Assembly: GCA_029262975.1 (NCBI GenBank)
Contig: JAJCYJ010000361.1
Coordinates: 1 to 8,289, forward strand
Length of the DNA stretch: 8,289 nt
From: Saprospiraceae bacterium
Lineage (GTDB): Bacteria > Bacteroidota > Bacteroidia > Chitinophagales > Saprospiraceae
Reading direction: 5' to 3'
This document shows, in pieces, positions 7,286 through 8,289 of the stretch; the first letter of the stretch is position 1; every line of letters starts with the position of its first letter. The notes under the pieces are model-generated. The model was not told the DNA's origin and searched no databases. It saw nothing but the letters and a program-made list of their open reading frames with translations. The translations under genes and the position numbers were made by a program.

Positions 7286-8289
7286 ACCAATGAATGTAGT
7301 GAGGTTGCGTTTGATGGAGGATATGACGTTGTTGTTCGAGAAATTCTAAAATTAAATGATGACTTTGATTTTCTTTACGAATTTCTGGCTCAACATGGTG
7401 TGCCTAAATTTGATGAAGGAATCTACTTCGATGATAATCAACAGCGAGGATCCGGCAGTTCATTTTACGGAGCGGCTGTTGTAAAGCAAAGTGCTAAAGA
7501 AACCTCTGGGTTTATATATGCTCCTATGATGGATGGATCTCCAATCTTTGTTGATTACGTGGCCAAAGAAGAAGTAATTGAGGCCATACAAAATAAGGCA
7601 GAATACATACGACAGCTCGAAACCAGAATAGCCGCAGAAATGCTCATAGATTTTCAAATGAAGTATGAGCGAGAATTCGATCAGCGCCTATTGAATACTG
7701 AAGGAATTAAACAGAGTGAAAGTCAAGAGGTGGCTGCCCGTAATTGTTTTAGTGTTAGAATTTGCTTCTCCTATTGTCGCGGTTATGCAAGAAGCGGTTC
7801 TGGTGAAACAGATCCTGATGACCGGGGTCGACTTTCAAACAAAGAAGAATGCCAAACTGGCTCTGGGTATCCAGGTCAAAAAGTTACCGAATGTTTTGTT
7901 GAATACTATTGCGAAGATGGTATCAATGCTGGAGGAGGATTTGTAGAGAATACAGATTTCGAACCAACAGGAGGCAGTGCCGGTGGAGCGAGAAACACAG
8001 GCTCAACTGCATTTAATGATCGTATCAAGAATTGCGAAAATGGTGGTGGCAGTGATGACCCACCTTCAGATGGGAATGGTGAATATGGAACTGATGCAGC
8101 TTTTTGTCAGGCTATTAATGACATTAAAATTGTCTGTGACCCATATGGATTAGGCCATCCCAGTCAGCGACATATTCTGGAAACACTTGCTGCTGTGCCA
8201 GATTGTGATTCCAATGGACCTATGGATGATGAAGGCATGCTTTCAGAAGTGGCTGAATATATCTGTTCGAATGGTTCTGATGATCAAAC

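Larger units (their letters stand above)
5387..8289 (+). pseudogene. Large secreted Cys-rich Ig-repeat protein, interrupted by two in-frame stops, 3' partial
   Basis: One unshifted frame runs from the ATG at 5387 to the right edge (967 codons) with two stops: TGA at 5471-5473 (codon 29) and TAA at 6002-6004 (codon 206). The 761 codons after the TAA are all open. Order of parts: a signal peptide (residues 1-25, Phe-rich core, ending SSAIAQ); a first beta domain (to about 122) containing SGLSADLYYVTF; a GCTDPNASNYDP linker (124-135); four Ig-like units (5828-6973); two NGxETxxDCGG motifs; two acidic DNDxDG/DC motifs; then an unfamiliar region from about 7304 with a probable helical or coiled segment (7559-7711) and a Cys/Gly-rich tail. 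Such proteins are exported surface or adhesion proteins in Bacteroidota. As written, translation would stop after 28 residues. Restarting at the ATG at 5501 gives a 167-residue piece without a signal peptide. The next in-frame ATG, at 6677, would start a fragment that leaves the window. Recent pseudogene is most likely; sequence error or readthrough is possible. Confidence 0.8.

Noticed and set aside
7716..7946. 76-codon + frame (also 7074-7262 and 6141-6404)
   Set aside because: These are in a different frame from the motif-bearing long frame and are shadows of it.

Overview
The window looks like a low-GC chromosome segment from a member of the Bacteroidota, probably close to the Saprospiria. 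This is an inference. It rests on A-rich leaders with few clear Shine-Dalgarno sites and on a large secreted Cys-rich protein built from Ig-like repeats. That protein carries motifs of the GCTDPNASNYDP, NGxETxxDCGG and D-N-D-x-D-G types, which are common in surface proteins of that group. No tRNA, rRNA, CRISPR array or transposase gene was seen.

Layout. (1) 1-2243, + strand: a tight two-gene unit. The first gene is a von Willebrand factor A (VWA) protein cut by the left edge, with three beta-rich repeats after the VWA domain. The second, 9 bp downstream, is a three-helix membrane protein with an SH3-like exported part. They may work together at the cell envelope. (2) 2268-2539: a non-coding, MITE-like element with imperfect 25-bp terminal inverted repeats and strong internal RNA-type structure. 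(3) 2580-2852, +: a small DUF3303-type protein. (4) 2940-4619, - strand, convergent with it: a twin-arginine exported flavin amine oxidase. (5) 4620-5386: about 770 bp with no recognisable gene, holding a terminator-like hairpin. (6) 5387-8289, +: the main feature of the window.

From 5387 to the right edge a single reading frame encodes a signal peptide, Ig-like repeats, metal-binding-type acidic Cys motifs and a novel C-terminal region. It has no frameshift over 967 codons, but two in-frame stops interrupt it: TGA at codon 29, just after the signal peptide, and TAA at codon 206. The TAA sits exactly where three sister repeats carry a conserved arginine. Downstream of the TAA the frame is open for 761 codons and leaves the window, so it has no stop inside and is easily missed by simple ORF calling. 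The likeliest reading is a recent pseudogene. Sequence error or functional readthrough cannot be excluded from the sequence alone.
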